Position numbers and translations under genes: made by a program. This document shows, piece by piece, positions 11,411 through 23,191 of a stretch of DNA of 64,000 nucleotides; position 1 is the first letter of the stretch, and every line of letters starts with the position of its first letter. The notes beneath the pieces were generated by a model, which worked only from the letters and a program-made list of their open reading frames with translations, did no database searches and had not been told where the DNA came from. Source of the stretch: Serratia symbiotica str. 'Cinara cedri' (GTDB lineage: Bacteria; Pseudomonadota; Gammaproteobacteria; Enterobacterales; Enterobacteriaceae); contig CP002295.1 of the NCBI GenBank assembly GCA_000238975.1, positions 248,001-312,000 on the forward strand. Direction: 5' to 3'.

Positions 11411-11630
11411 GATTATGTGATATCCAAGTGTCTTAAAAATTTATATGCATCATAAAGTTATTATGCAGAAGTTCAAGTCAATAGACATTATTAATGATAT
11501 ACTATGATAAGAAGAATATTTAGAAAATGGAGTAATAGGAATAAGTTATATTTTTATAGATAGATTAATAATGTACTTTACCTTAAATAAACATGTTATT
11601 TAATTCTTAAGCTCATAACATTATACTAGC

Positions 11631-11678
11631 AGTATGAGTATGAGTATGAGTATGAGTATGAGTATGAGTATGAGTATA
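11631..11678. repeat. Hexamer tandem repeat (AGTATG, seven copies plus one variant)
   Basis: Seven perfect AGTATG units are followed by AGTATA. It lies in non-coding DNA about 220 bases upstream of the coaE start and is a likely length-variable locus. Confidence 0.95.
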
Positions 11679-14600
11679 CTTGCTGTATTTAAAGATATAG
11701 TATGACATATATATAGTATTATAAAATTAATAATATATATAATTTTATTATATATTTATTTTAATATCTAAAAGATATCTGAAATTTATAGTTGTTGTTA
11801 TTATAACTTCTTTTAACTTTTAGTGAATTCTTACTACTTTTTTAGATATTTTCTTTTTTAATAAAATATTAATAATTCATATAATTAAGCGTAGTATATA
11901 AATGTGATTTTATACTTAAAAAAGCAATAATTAATAATAAATAAATATTATAATTTATGATTTAAATATTACTTATTAATTATATTGTATTAATATTATT
12001 CATTGATCTTATAAAAATAATAAATTGGTAGCCAATATATTATTTAGTATATTTTATATATTATTCGTAGCCTGTCCTCTAGATATTGAGTATAATTTTT
12101 TCAAATCAAAGTAAATATATATTATCTAAGTCAGATCTAATTCATAAAGTATCTTACTATGTAAACATTAAGGTATAAGATTAGGTCATTAGTTAGATAA
12201 AAATTTTTTTATTAATTGCCATTTAATGGGTTATTAGGTATTAAACTGAACTAAAATATTTTTTAAGATTATATTAAATTTATCTTTTTAAGATAATTAA
12301 TTATTGGTTGTTGCTTATTATTGTTTACATAAGTACAGTACTTGTTTACGGAAGTATCGTGTTGATAACTTATTAGGTAATCTAGGTAAAGGTTTTAAAG
12401 ATACTATAATTATTAAAAAATATAGATAGTAGATGTTTTTCTAGACTAATAATATGATATATTTGATATATTATATTATTTAATTGTCACTTAATTATAG
12501 ACTTATGTATCATTGATATTAATATTTTGATCTAAAGTAATCTCAAGAATTTACTGCCCTAATACACTGTTATATTATTAGTTTTATTAAAAATATTATT
12601 TTGTATACTAGGTATTATTGTTTCTAATTTTTATATAGACTTTAATATATTATTATATTTGTTATTTTAATTACAAATAGATTGTTATTTATTTAAAACG
12701 TTAATTATAATTCAGTATATATATTTTAGATTAAATATAATTCGTTATCATGAGTCAGTAATAATATTTTTATTATTAATAATTTGACAGTATTATTAAA
12801 AATATTTTACGTTATATATCTTCGATGACATAATATCTTTAGATAAAGTATATTAGTGGTAGATATGCGCATTATAACCAAAGATTAACTATCTTGAATA
12901 ATTTATTACCCTGATTGGTAATTTATGAAATTATTAGTCGTTACTTATACAGAGCACTTTGCTTAGAGCGCAGGGTATAATAGTTTTTAATTTTTATTCT
13001 AAGTATGATTAAAGCATAATTAATACTACAACAAACATAATGTCTCTGTGTTGTTTCTACTAGTACTTAATTATGGTAATAGTGAATATTGCATTTAATA
13101 ATTTTGATATTTAATCTTACCAAGAAAATAGTAATAGTGTTTAAAGCAATAGGTAATATTTATTAAATCACTAGTAATAAATTTAGTATGAAAATTTTAG
13201 TCGTTGAGATAGTTAGTAGTCTATGACTATATTAACTAAGTTTTATATCAGAATAGGATGTACTTTTTAAGTAATTGTTTTAAACAAAATTTTAAGATGA
13301 ATAAAGATAGATGAAAAAATATTTTTATATCCGTCAGGAGCAGAAATATATGAGGAGTCTTTGGCCTGATAAATGTGCTTTATAAATACATATATATTGC
13401 GCCTATCATATTAGTTTCATGTATTGAAATATGATAAACTAAATTAGTACCTATAATTTATCTAGATTATATAATTTTTTAGTTCATTGGTTGTAAAAGC
13501 AGAGCAATGTATTTTTAGGTATTATAAGTTAATGTTGATTATTTCTGATTGCATTTTTGTGATAATGCTAGTAGCTAGCAGACTACTATCCTAGTAGTAT
13601 TGTAATTATTATGAACTATTTCTCTATTATGTATGCGATGGAAGAAGATTTAATGGCATTAAATATTGATGAGGAGCTAAAATGATTATAAAACATAACT
13701 TATGTATTATCACAAAATAATTTTTATTCCGCCATGATTATGTTATATAAGTTTTATTGCGTATAGGATTAATAGATAAAAATAATTTTTAGTTAGCTAA
13801 TTATTCAAGTTTATAGCTAATTAACAGAGTTTTACTGAAAAAACAAAATTATTATAAATATTAGTTACTCAGTAATCAGGAATGTAACGCTAATAATAAC
13901 ATTAAGGTTATTGAGTATGTAAAATAGCACAAGATTATTATCTTGGATCGCAATATTAATAAAGTTAAACAAGTTTTCGTAAATATATTATATATAGTAT
14001 TTTATTTTTTATAGCATAATAAATATATAAACTAATATGATGATAACAATTTTGAGAATTATTGTACGTTTGTTACCTATAATCTATAATATCATATATT
14101 TGTTTATTTCATATCAGCATGAACTAATACTTGTCTAACTAATTGTAATAACTTAGATATTTGTTGTATTTGTAAGATAGCTATCTTTAGCAGAAAAGCT
14201 AATTAGTAGATATTGCGTCGATCTTTTTATACATTTTTTACTATATATATTATAGTGCGTTAAATTAACCTTTCCTTCCTCAATATACTGTTGTTCGTTT
14301 AGTAGCAGATATTATTATTTTGCGCACTTAATTAATACAGAATTAATATAAATATAAATTTTTACCATTATTTTTTAACATTAAAATTTATTTTTCAGCC
14401 ATGTGACTACCTTAGAGATATGCAGATAACTGCAAGTAAATATTATAAAAACTGAACTAGGATTATATGTTATATCTAGCGTAGATGGTATTTTTAGTTT
14501 GAACATATAAAAAATAAAACATAGCGTGTATCTGCATAATAAAAAACTATTAGTATACAATACTATTGTATAGTGCTATTAACTTAAGTGACAATATAGA

Positions 14601-17445
14601 GGTGGAATTATTATAAATAGTGTGTACATGGTGTTAAAAATATCTCTTTAATTATCACCTTAGATTAAAGGTGGCGTTACTTATTTTTCAATAATTTATT
14701 TTATTGGCTGTATCATAATAAAAGTTACCCAAGCACTAGAAAAATTAATTATTTTTATAATATACTCCAGTAAAGTCATTTAGTCTACGATTTACTATCT
14801 TAGGTATTTAATAGTTTTATATTTATAAACGTTATATCTAGTAGCATCCGTATTCTTTTGTAAAAAACTAATAACAGGATATAAAATACGGAACTTTATA
14901 TTATGTTATTCATGTAGTATTAATAAGGTATCTAATAATATTATTATGTTTCATTCTTATTTTAAGGTCATAGTAAGTGCGGCTAACTATTAAGATTTAG
15001 TTCGACTATTATAGCTAAAAATTGTTTAGGTTATTACTAATTTACAGTTATAGTTTTTTGATAGATGAATATTGGATGCTATAAATACAGGCATCTAAGT
15101 AATATTATTGGTTTTTAGGTATTAAAATATCATTTGCTAGTGTTGGGTGTGACAAGTAAATTAATGGGTGATTAAGGAAGATGCATTTACTGTGATAAAA
15201 CTAGTTCATTTAGCTAAAATTAGTGGCTATCTCTTGTAGAGAATATTATTCTAATATAATATGAGATGTTAATAGTATTTTGCTGCTGTTGACTATTTTG
15301 AAATATGGACTAAGTAGATTACTTTATAGTTAGATATAATGAATGTTTTTTGATGGGGCAACACAATGTTCTTAATTATTATTTACTTGTGTCGTGTTGG
15401 TGTTACTATTAATTGCTGGTATTACTATGTTTATTTTTAAGTTATATGATAGGGTAATAACTGTGCTTATATTATAAGGCAATATACTCATATTGACCCC
15501 ATATTTTACGATAAAGTGTAGTTCTTGTATATATTGAAAATGTATAATTAGTGATCACCGTTACTTATCTAGTTATGATATTGTAGTTTACCTATGTTTA
15601 TAGGCCCAAGAGGGTACTAATAGCATTTATTGGATATTATTTATATGTGCATATAAAGTTTAACTGGTTTAGTATTTAGATAGTGTTTGTATATTGAGCT
15701 ATGTGTATTACCTATAAATACAAATGATATAAGTGTTTTATATATTACTTAAAGCATGATTATAAGCTATATTAGTTATATGTTAACATTATAAGAAGAT
15801 GAGTATCATTATTTATTTTCTTAATTTTTAAATTTATTAGTATAAAGATTGCATATTAATAGCATAGTGATAGTAGCTATAATCTTACGCATCAGTTAGG
15901 TAGTAAATATCTTTATATACCAGTAGTGTTTCTGCTACTATATAAATCATATATAGTAAATATATATGGCAATTAGCAGTAAAAAGAAACAGTTACTAAT
16001 ATATAGTATTCACAAATAGTTCTTATTTTTTTTATATTTTTTATGGCTTAGCCAAGCAGTATTATGTTGAAGCAATAGTTTGATAAATATTTGCTTAAGT
16101 ATGTATTAAGGATATATAGCTATTTTAAAATATTAAGGGCGCAAGACAAGTACCTTATTTAAGTATTTAATGGAAGAAATATTTAAATCAATTTATGTTA
16201 AATTATATAATTTGTTAATAGAAATTAATTACTGAAAAAGTGAGTCATTCATAGGCTAGCGTCAAATATATCGAAAATGTAATTAACTATAGTTGAGTAT
16301 TTTTTTTAAAAATAACATAATGTTCCTATAAATTTCTTGATTAGTTTGCCTTTATTGGTCACATGTTATCACTAAGATGCTGCAAGCATGTCTAATTAGC
16401 TAGATAGTAATTAAATTAACTGATAAGGATATTGTCTAGTAAATTAGTTTAGTTAGTACTAATATATTAATTATCCCTAGGGATTTACTAGGGGCTAATT
16501 GTTTATTGGAGGTTATTTGATAAGAAGGTTACTATTGATAATTTTATTTAGGTGATTTATATTCAGTTAGATGTAATAATAGATCTGTGTTTTTTATTTC
16601 TGCTGGCGTAATTTGGGGGTTAATTATCATATCAACGATAATGATTGGTTTGATATATATTATTGTGTATATGTAAGTTTAGCAGGAAATTAGTTAGTGG
16701 GAGTATACAATACTAGACTTCTAGTTATAGGCTTGACGAGGATATATCCATCTTAGGTGAGATTATTTAAAAAACTCATGTATATTGCATTTAAATGATT
16801 AAATGCGCAGATGATAGTATGCTTAGTAAATTTTGGGTATTTTATTTAATTTGGCGTATTAAGTGTTAATTAGTCAGGATTAGTGTGTGTAATTTAATAA
16901 TTCATGTGGCGGCGATAGAGATATCAAATTTAATAATTTATTATAATTGGTCTAGTTATGCTATAGAGAAATATAGAACGTATGTTGATTTTAGTGTTTT
17001 TTGATTATATAGACTTGATATAATTTAGCACTAGTTTAGTGATTAGCTGGGCCAAAAGATAATATCTTTTGTTAGAAGAGTCACAACTTAGATAATTTTG
17101 TGTTACTTTGACAAAGATATTATGTCAACAAACGACTTTATCTTAGTACTTCTGTTCCATAATTTTATATTATTAACATAGAATTTGCCTATACTATCAA
17201 ACAATTATATGCTCCCTCTATTTACTTTATTAATATATATGTTGTTGACATAGGTGAAATATTAGCTGGATATTAAATACGTTAGTTATAATTAATTGCG
17301 CTTTGCATATATATTTTTACAGATTTACTAAGTAAAAACATAAATATATTGTTAGATTTTCTTAAATAATTTAACTTCCCTATTCTGGGAAACAGTTTTG
17401 CGTTATTGCATATCTATTAACAAAGATCGATAGGTTAAATTATCG

Positions 17446-17480
17446 CTAATAAAAATCTTTCTGAGATAGATTTTTATTAG
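17446..17480. terminator. Perfect 13-bp hairpin, terminator-like
   Basis: CTAATAAAAATCT (17446-17458) and AGATTTTTATTAG (17468-17480) pair perfectly around a 9-base loop. The stem is AT-rich and carries A and T runs, so it could act as a terminator in either direction. It is about 160 bases upstream of erpA and may be the terminator of a deleted upstream gene. Confidence 0.5.
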
Positions 17481-17638
17481 TTATAAGATAATTGATAAAT
17501 AAGGTAAGCATAGATAGTCAAGACTTGAGTATCATTCTTAGATATTAGATAATCTTAAGTATTTATTAGATAGTTTATTTAGTTATGTGATATTGCTAGT
17601 TTATCTATTTAATACTAAATTAGGCTAGGGGTATAAAT

Positions 17639-17983
17639 ATGGATAATGAAATCGCATTATCTCTCCAATTGACTGAAGCGGCGGCAAGTAAGGTTAAATT
17701 ATTGATTGCTGATGCGGATAATTTACATTTAAAGTTACGAGTTTATATTACTGGCGGCGGGTGTAGCGGATTTCAGTACGGTTTCATGGTTGATGATAAA
17801 ATTAATGATGGCGATATAATTATTAACAAACAAGGTGCGGCACTAGTTGTTGATCCGGTTAGTTTACAATATTTAGTAGGAGGCGCGGTAGATTATATAG
17901 AAGGATTAGAAGGATCACGCTTTATAGTGATTAACCCGAATGCTAAGATGACTTGTAGTTGTGGCTCCTCATTTGGTATCTAG
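17639..17983 (+). CDS. erpA: Iron-sulfur cluster insertion protein ErpA
   Basis: ErpA is an A-type carrier that delivers Fe-S clusters to apoproteins, including the IspG/IspH isoprenoid enzymes in E. coli. The product is 114 residues, exactly the E. coli length, with the HesB/IscA signature: Cys42 in [12 protein letters not shown] and Cys106/Cys108 in [12 protein letters not shown]. The ATG at 17639 gives the family N-terminus. It is isolated between deserts. In this window possible beneficiaries include the Fe-S enzymes QueE and CysI, but that is inference. Confidence 0.97.
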   Translation: MDNEIALSLQLTEAAASKVKLLIADADNLHLKLRVYITGGGCSGFQYGFMVDDKINDGDIIINKQGAALVVDPVSLQYLVGGAVDYIEGLEGSRFIVINPNAKMTCSCGSSFGI

Positions 17984-20680
17984 CATATCATTATTATTTA
18001 ATATTTAATTTTATCACTATGTATTAAAAAATATTTATTTTTTTAGCCATAGGATTAGTGCTGCTATAAAATTTTTACGTAATAAAATATTTCATAGAAG
18101 CAAGTTTAGTTGCATCTAGTAACAATGACTATTATTTGCAGTGTATCTTAACTGGCGTTATACATAAATGTAGATTGCTTGGTAGTCTTTTTAGGGGGTT
18201 TGTTAACCCTAACTCGGGACATACTATTAGCTATTTCATTAATAGCGCACAACTATTATTATATGGACTGAAGGGGATAATATTAAGGTGTTTTATTACC
18301 GTATTTTTTATCTCTACTGCTACAACGCTTAAGAAGATAGTGTATTATCTGTTTTAATTTCTCTAGGCTGATGACAAATATATAAGCATGATGAATAATA
18401 TTTTGTAATGCACTTAAGTTTAATATTGTAATATTGATTTTTACTATAGTAATTAGTATGATATTAGCCATGGATTATATAATCTACTGATTATTGTATT
18501 TGGTTTGTAACCAAGGACAGTTATATCTACATTATGATAATATGCTTTCAGATGTTACACAGTGACAAATACTCATTGTCTGATGCAGTATATCGGTAGT
18601 GTAAGTATCGTAACTATATCTAGGGAATAATATTATAGTAAAAATAGTGCCGTATATAGTAGTATAGATTTTGCTAATATTTAATTTTAGCAGAGCAATT
18701 TTTATACCTTTGATTTGGCTGTAATTTTATTATTTACATCTTGACGTTTCTTGGTTTTCTATTGAAATGCATGGAAGTGTTATTTATTGTTCAAGTATAC
18801 TAATGATTATGATTTGTATAAATAAAAATTTTTAATGTATAAAATGATAGGATTATTTATTATTGCCCGCAAAGAGATAAAAAATGTATTTGCCGCTTAA
18901 GATTATAATTACAGGAGATTATTGATATTTGAGGTTATTCTTAGGATTAACTTTAAGTAAAAAATAATTTTTATAGTGATTTGTAAATCTATTCAGGATT
19001 AAGAAGATTATGACGCTGTGTTGTGATGTAAAAATGAGCTTTTATGTATTTATATTATATTATCTAACTTTATTTAAAGCAAAAATTTAAATTTTGCATT
19101 TAGAGAATAATACGATTATATATAGCCTACTAATGTATTAGATAAGAAACTATATCGAGTGAAAAGCAATAGTTAAAGAGATTGTTTGTGTCTTTAAGTT
19201 AATATATTGTATGTTAATATGTTGTATTGATTAATTTTTCTTAACTTAACTGATTGATTATTTTGAAAAATTTTATTGCATAAGTTTATTTAACGCTCTT
19301 TTGATTAATGATATCGATAATCTATAATTGTAAGATTATAGTAAGTTTATTATTAATAACTAGTGTTTTCTATTAGCCTTGATTTTATAAGTTGTTGTAG
19401 GTGTGCGCATGATAATTAAAGTATTTAGTGTATTAATTTATCCTGCCCGTACAGGATAGAGAAAAACTTCGATCCATTATAAAGTCTAATATTATAATAT
19501 ATTAGCTATAATATATTAGCTATTTTGAGGGTAATGTCTAGATTATTTATATGGCTTATACCTTACTATAGGTTAATATCAGTTATGTATATAGGTTATG
19601 TTTTGAAATATACTTACTTGGCTTATGAGTTAAGTAAGGCCTTGGCTAACTATAGTAACCTAAGCTACCTAATGAAAAATTTTGGTTATTATTTAGTAGA
19701 GTAAGTACATATTAATTAATTATTTTACAAATTATATTACATATATACTAATTTAAATATTTGCTAATGACTTATATTATAAAGGTAATCGGTGATATCT
19801 TTTTATTATATTATCAGTTTTTTGTTCTGCTATAAAAACATATATTAATGATTAAGCTATTTAATTGGTAGTTTAAATATGTGGTGTTGAGTAATCATTA
19901 ATTATTTATTTGATAAGACTGTTGTTAGTAATTTTTGTAAAATTAACAATAGCTTAGATTTATATTTATGTATTTATTGTTATTCACTGCAAAGAAATTG
20001 ACGCTATATGCGTAAAGTTTTTTTATCGATAACTAAAGGTATTTTTTTAGTAGGGTTCTGAAATTAAGTTTTACCCTAGTAGAGTAACGCAAGAGTATAA
20101 TTTATTAAAGATATTTAAGAAATTGAATTTTATTAGAAATATTTAAGAAAATTCTGTTTGAAAATATATTTGATTATTTAGTAGAGTTATATGAGCTCCT
20201 TGTTTCAATTAGTTTGATAAATACTTATAGTTTAGGATTAGTAGTATTGTGAGCTAATTTTGTATAGATGGATAGCATAGTAGTATTATCATCGTGATTG
20301 CTTGATTAATACGCTATTATAAATAGAATGCTAACTAAGTATTGTTTGGTTTATATTGAATATATAAAATAGTTGAAGCATTGACTTTAGAATAGCATGT
20401 AATCAAAAAATATTTTCCATGCGCATTGATTGTAACATTTTTAAGTGAAATTGCCAATTCTTATGTTTTTGATGAATATTAAAAATTAATTTTCATAAAA
20501 TCATTAATAAGACAATTATCTTTATTTTATCTTGCTACAGTCTGTTATTAGTTTTATAAAGATAGAGAATATTTACTTATTACAACCAAGAGTCTGCATT
20601 AGAAGATTATTAAGTAGTTCTGATAATGTACTGATTAATTGAAAGACTTTTCTTAACGATTTAATAAAAGAGATATACAG
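17984..20680. other. 2.7-kb gene desert between erpA and degP
   Basis: In E. coli this interval carries yadS, btuF, mtn and dgt. I see no intact gene and could not align fragments of these by eye. Two small open frames near 18136-18471 have no recognisable features. A 14-base tandem duplication occurs at 19494-19521. Confidence 0.6.
19494..19521. repeat. Tandem duplication of 14 bases
   Basis: ATAATATATTAGCT occurs twice head to tail (19494-19507 and 19508-19521) in non-coding DNA. Confidence 0.9.
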
Positions 20681-22099
20681 ATGAAAAAAATTGCATTAAT
20701 TTTAAGTGCGTTAATTTTTAGTATGGCAATTGCGCCTGTTAAGGGTTCAACAACTGAAAATGTATTTTTTGGTACCTCATCATTGCCAAGTCTAGCATCA
20801 ATGTTAGAAAAAGTGATGCCTTCTGTAGTCAGTATTAATGTAGAAGGTAGTACTATGATTAATACGCCAAGAATGCCACCACAGTTTCAACTATTCTTGG
20901 GCGAAGATTCGCCGTTTTGCCGTAATGGGTCGCCATTTCAGGGGTCACCTTTATGTCAAATAGGGCCGGATAGTCAACAGGGTACGCAGCAAAACTTTCA
21001 GGCGCTTGGTGCTGGGGTGGTAATTGATGCAGCTAAAGGTTATGTTGTTACTAATAACCATGTAGTAGATAATGCCAATAAAATTCAAGTTAAGTTAAGT
21101 GATGGTAGGCGCTATGATGCTAAAGTGATCGGTAAAGATATGCGCTCTGATATTGCATTATTGCAATTGAAAGATTTTAAGAATTTAGCTGCGATAAAAA
21201 TAGCTGATTCTGATCAATTACGAGTCGGTGATTACGCTGTTGCTATTGGTAATCCTTATGGATTAGGTGAAACTGCTACTGCGGGTATTATTTCTGCATT
21301 AGGTCGCAGTGGTCTGAATATCGAAAATTATGAGAATTTTATTCAAACAGATGCCGCTATTAATCGTGGTAATTCCGGTGGTGCATTGGTTAATCTAAAT
21401 GGTGAATTAATTGGTATAAATACTGCAATTCTTGCACCGGATGGCGGTAATATTGGTATCGGTTTTGCTATTCCAAGTAATATGGTGAAAAATCTGACGG
21501 TACAAATGGTTGAATATGGTCAAGTGAAACGTGGGGAATTAGGCATTAAAGGTACTGAGCTAAATTCTGAATTAGCTAAAGTAATGAAAATTGATGCGCA
21601 GCGTGGTGTTTTTGTTAGTCAAGTAATACCTAAATCATCAGCTGCAAGAGCAGGAATTAAGGCTGGCGATGCAATTGTAACTATGAACGGTAAGGTAATT
21701 TCTAGTTTCTCTTCTTTCCGAGCTGAAATTGGTACGTTGCCAATTGGGAGTAAGATTTCTTTGGGTATTATTCGTGATAGTAAGTTAATGACCATTGATG
21801 CTACATTAGAGCAAAGTCTTCAGACGCAAGTTGAGTCCGGAAATATCTATACTGGTATTGAAGGAGCCGAGCTCAGTAATCTTCAGATCGGCGCTCAGAA
21901 AGGTGTAAAAGTCGATAGCGTTAAGGATGGTAGTGCTGCTGCCCGTATTGGTTTGAAAAAAGGTGATATTATTATGGGAGTTAATCAGCAGATGATTCAG
22001 AATTTAGGTGAATTACGTAAAATACTTGATAGCTTACCTCCAGTATTAGCCTTGAATATTCAGCGTGGCGAGAACCAGATTTATTTATTAATTCAGTAA
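20681..22099 (+). CDS. degP: Periplasmic serine protease/chaperone DegP (HtrA/Do family)
   Basis: DegP degrades or holds misfolded envelope proteins. The 472-residue product (E. coli 474) begins MKKIALILSALIFSMAIAP, a signal peptide with a Lys-rich start and hydrophobic core. The catalytic triad is visible: His127 in VTNNHVVD, Asp157 in RSDIALLQ and Ser232 in RGNSGGALVN. The LA loop carries two cysteines (C80, C92) as in E. coli. Two PDZ domains follow at about 270-370 and 385-465. The closest motif match is DegP rather than DegQ because of the long Gln-rich LA loop with the Cys pair. It is monocistronic and ends at a clear terminator. Confidence 0.96.
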   Translation: MKKIALILSALIFSMAIAPVKGSTTENVFFGTSSLPSLASMLEKVMPSVVSINVEGSTMINTPRMPPQFQLFLGEDSPFCRNGSPFQGSPLCQIGPDSQQGTQQNFQALGAGVVIDAAKGYVVTNNHVVDNANKIQVKLSDGRRYDAKVIGKDMRSDIALLQLKDFKNLAAIKIADSDQLRVGDYAVAIGNPYGLGETATAGIISALGRSGLNIENYENFIQTDAAINRGNSGGALVNLNGELIGINTAILAPDGGNIGIGFAIPSNMVKNLTVQMVEYGQVKRGELGIKGTELNSELAKVMKIDAQRGVFVSQVIPKSSAARAGIKAGDAIVTMNGKVISSFSSFRAEIGTLPIGSKISLGIIRDSKLMTIDATLEQSLQTQVESGNIYTGIEGAELSNLQIGAQKGVKVDSVKDGSAAARIGLKKGDIIMGVNQQMIQNLGELRKILDSLPPVLALNIQRGENQIYLLIQ

Positions 22100-22151
22100 T
22101 GTCTGCTAGAAAATTATATAAGCAGTAATTTTTACTAGAAAGTGATAAAGG

Positions 22152-22180
22152 ACGCTATGCATTATACATAGCGTTTTCTT
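22152..22180 (+). terminator. Rho-independent terminator of degP
   Basis: ACGCTATG (22152-22159) pairs perfectly with CATAGCGT (22167-22174) around a 7-base loop and is followed by TTTCTT. It lies about 50 bases after the degP stop. This is the most GC-containing hairpin near a gene end in the window. Confidence 0.85.
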
Positions 22181-22207
22181 TGACTCTATTGACTCTATTG
22201 ACTCTAT
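22181..22207. repeat. Tandem repeat of a 9-base unit
   Basis: TGACTCTAT occurs three times in succession immediately after the degP terminator. Confidence 0.95.
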
Positions 22208-23191
22208 TGATTGATATTCCACTGATTGTTATATCCTAAATTCGCATCAAATAATATTACGAACAGCACCTAGTGCCTTATATAAATTAAGATTATATAA
22301 AAACTAGGAGAAAAATATTATTGTACCTTACACTTACACTATGTATTTACTACGCTGTATAAAAAATTAACTTATAAGTAATGTAAATTATTCTAAAATT
22401 ATTATTTTCTTAATATATATTTATTACTTGAGGCTACAACCTCGTTATATGAAATCATTTTATCTATTATTTAAGTGCTTAGCAGTATTTAATGCCTTCA
22501 TTTATTTTATAAATTCTATAGTTTTTTACATATTATTCTCATTGTCTCCCTGAGACAGATGAGACTACTGACATCAGCTTTGAGTATAAATAAGCATATC
22601 ATAGACAAATATAGCGTATTGTAACTGTATTATATGTTTTGTGATCATTAGACAGTATAGATAAATTATTAAGCATATTTAATTGTATTACTTAAGGTAT
22701 ATTATTAACAAGTAAATGTTTAGTTATTTTAAAATAAGCACTTATAGTGCTTAGTGTACAGAAGTACACAATTATTTATTGTTAGATATATAAGATATTA
22801 CTTCGTTGGTGGTAAATATGCAATATAATGCATATAAGAATATCTTTAATGATAATTATGTGTTTTTTATAAAATAATAATTTGAATATTAATTGCTAAT
22901 ATAAATAGCATAAAGAATTTATTATGTGGTGTTAGCATTACATATGCCTCAATGCTTAGAAAAGCATTTATGTTTTTCACTAAAATAAAATAATCGTTAG
23001 TGCTTTAGTTAGTATTGGTATGAGTATAGATGCTATATAAAGTAATACTGTTATTACTTTAGTATTAGTTGTCTCTGCTAATCGTAGTCTATTACAATTG
23101 TGAACTTTCCATAACTAAAATGCTTTAGGGTATAAATATTTTTATGGACGATGTTACCTTAGTGATTTGTACCACTAGGTGAAGAGGAGTT
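22208..23191. other. Spacer between degP and the relA remnant; synteny break
   Basis: No gene seen. In E. coli degP lies near 4 minutes and relA near 62 minutes of the map, so a rearrangement junction relative to E. coli must fall in or near this spacer. rlmD, which precedes relA in E. coli, is not recognisable. Confidence 0.55.

Larger units (their letters stand above)
11411..17638. other. 6.2-kb gene desert between coaE and erpA
   Basis: No credible gene is seen on either strand in more than 6 kb of very AT-rich DNA with dense stops. It contains a hexamer repeat (11631-11678), several small palindromes (for example near 13569 and 16472) and a perfect 13-bp hairpin at 17446-17480. Short stop-broken, less AT-rich stretches near 13310-13375 and 13630-13680 may be gene remains, but I could not identify them. 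Confidence 0.6.

Noticed and set aside
18136-18471. Two small overlapping open frames (one per strand) after erpA
   Set aside because: Low-complexity composition, no family features and no good start context; expected by chance in such DNA.
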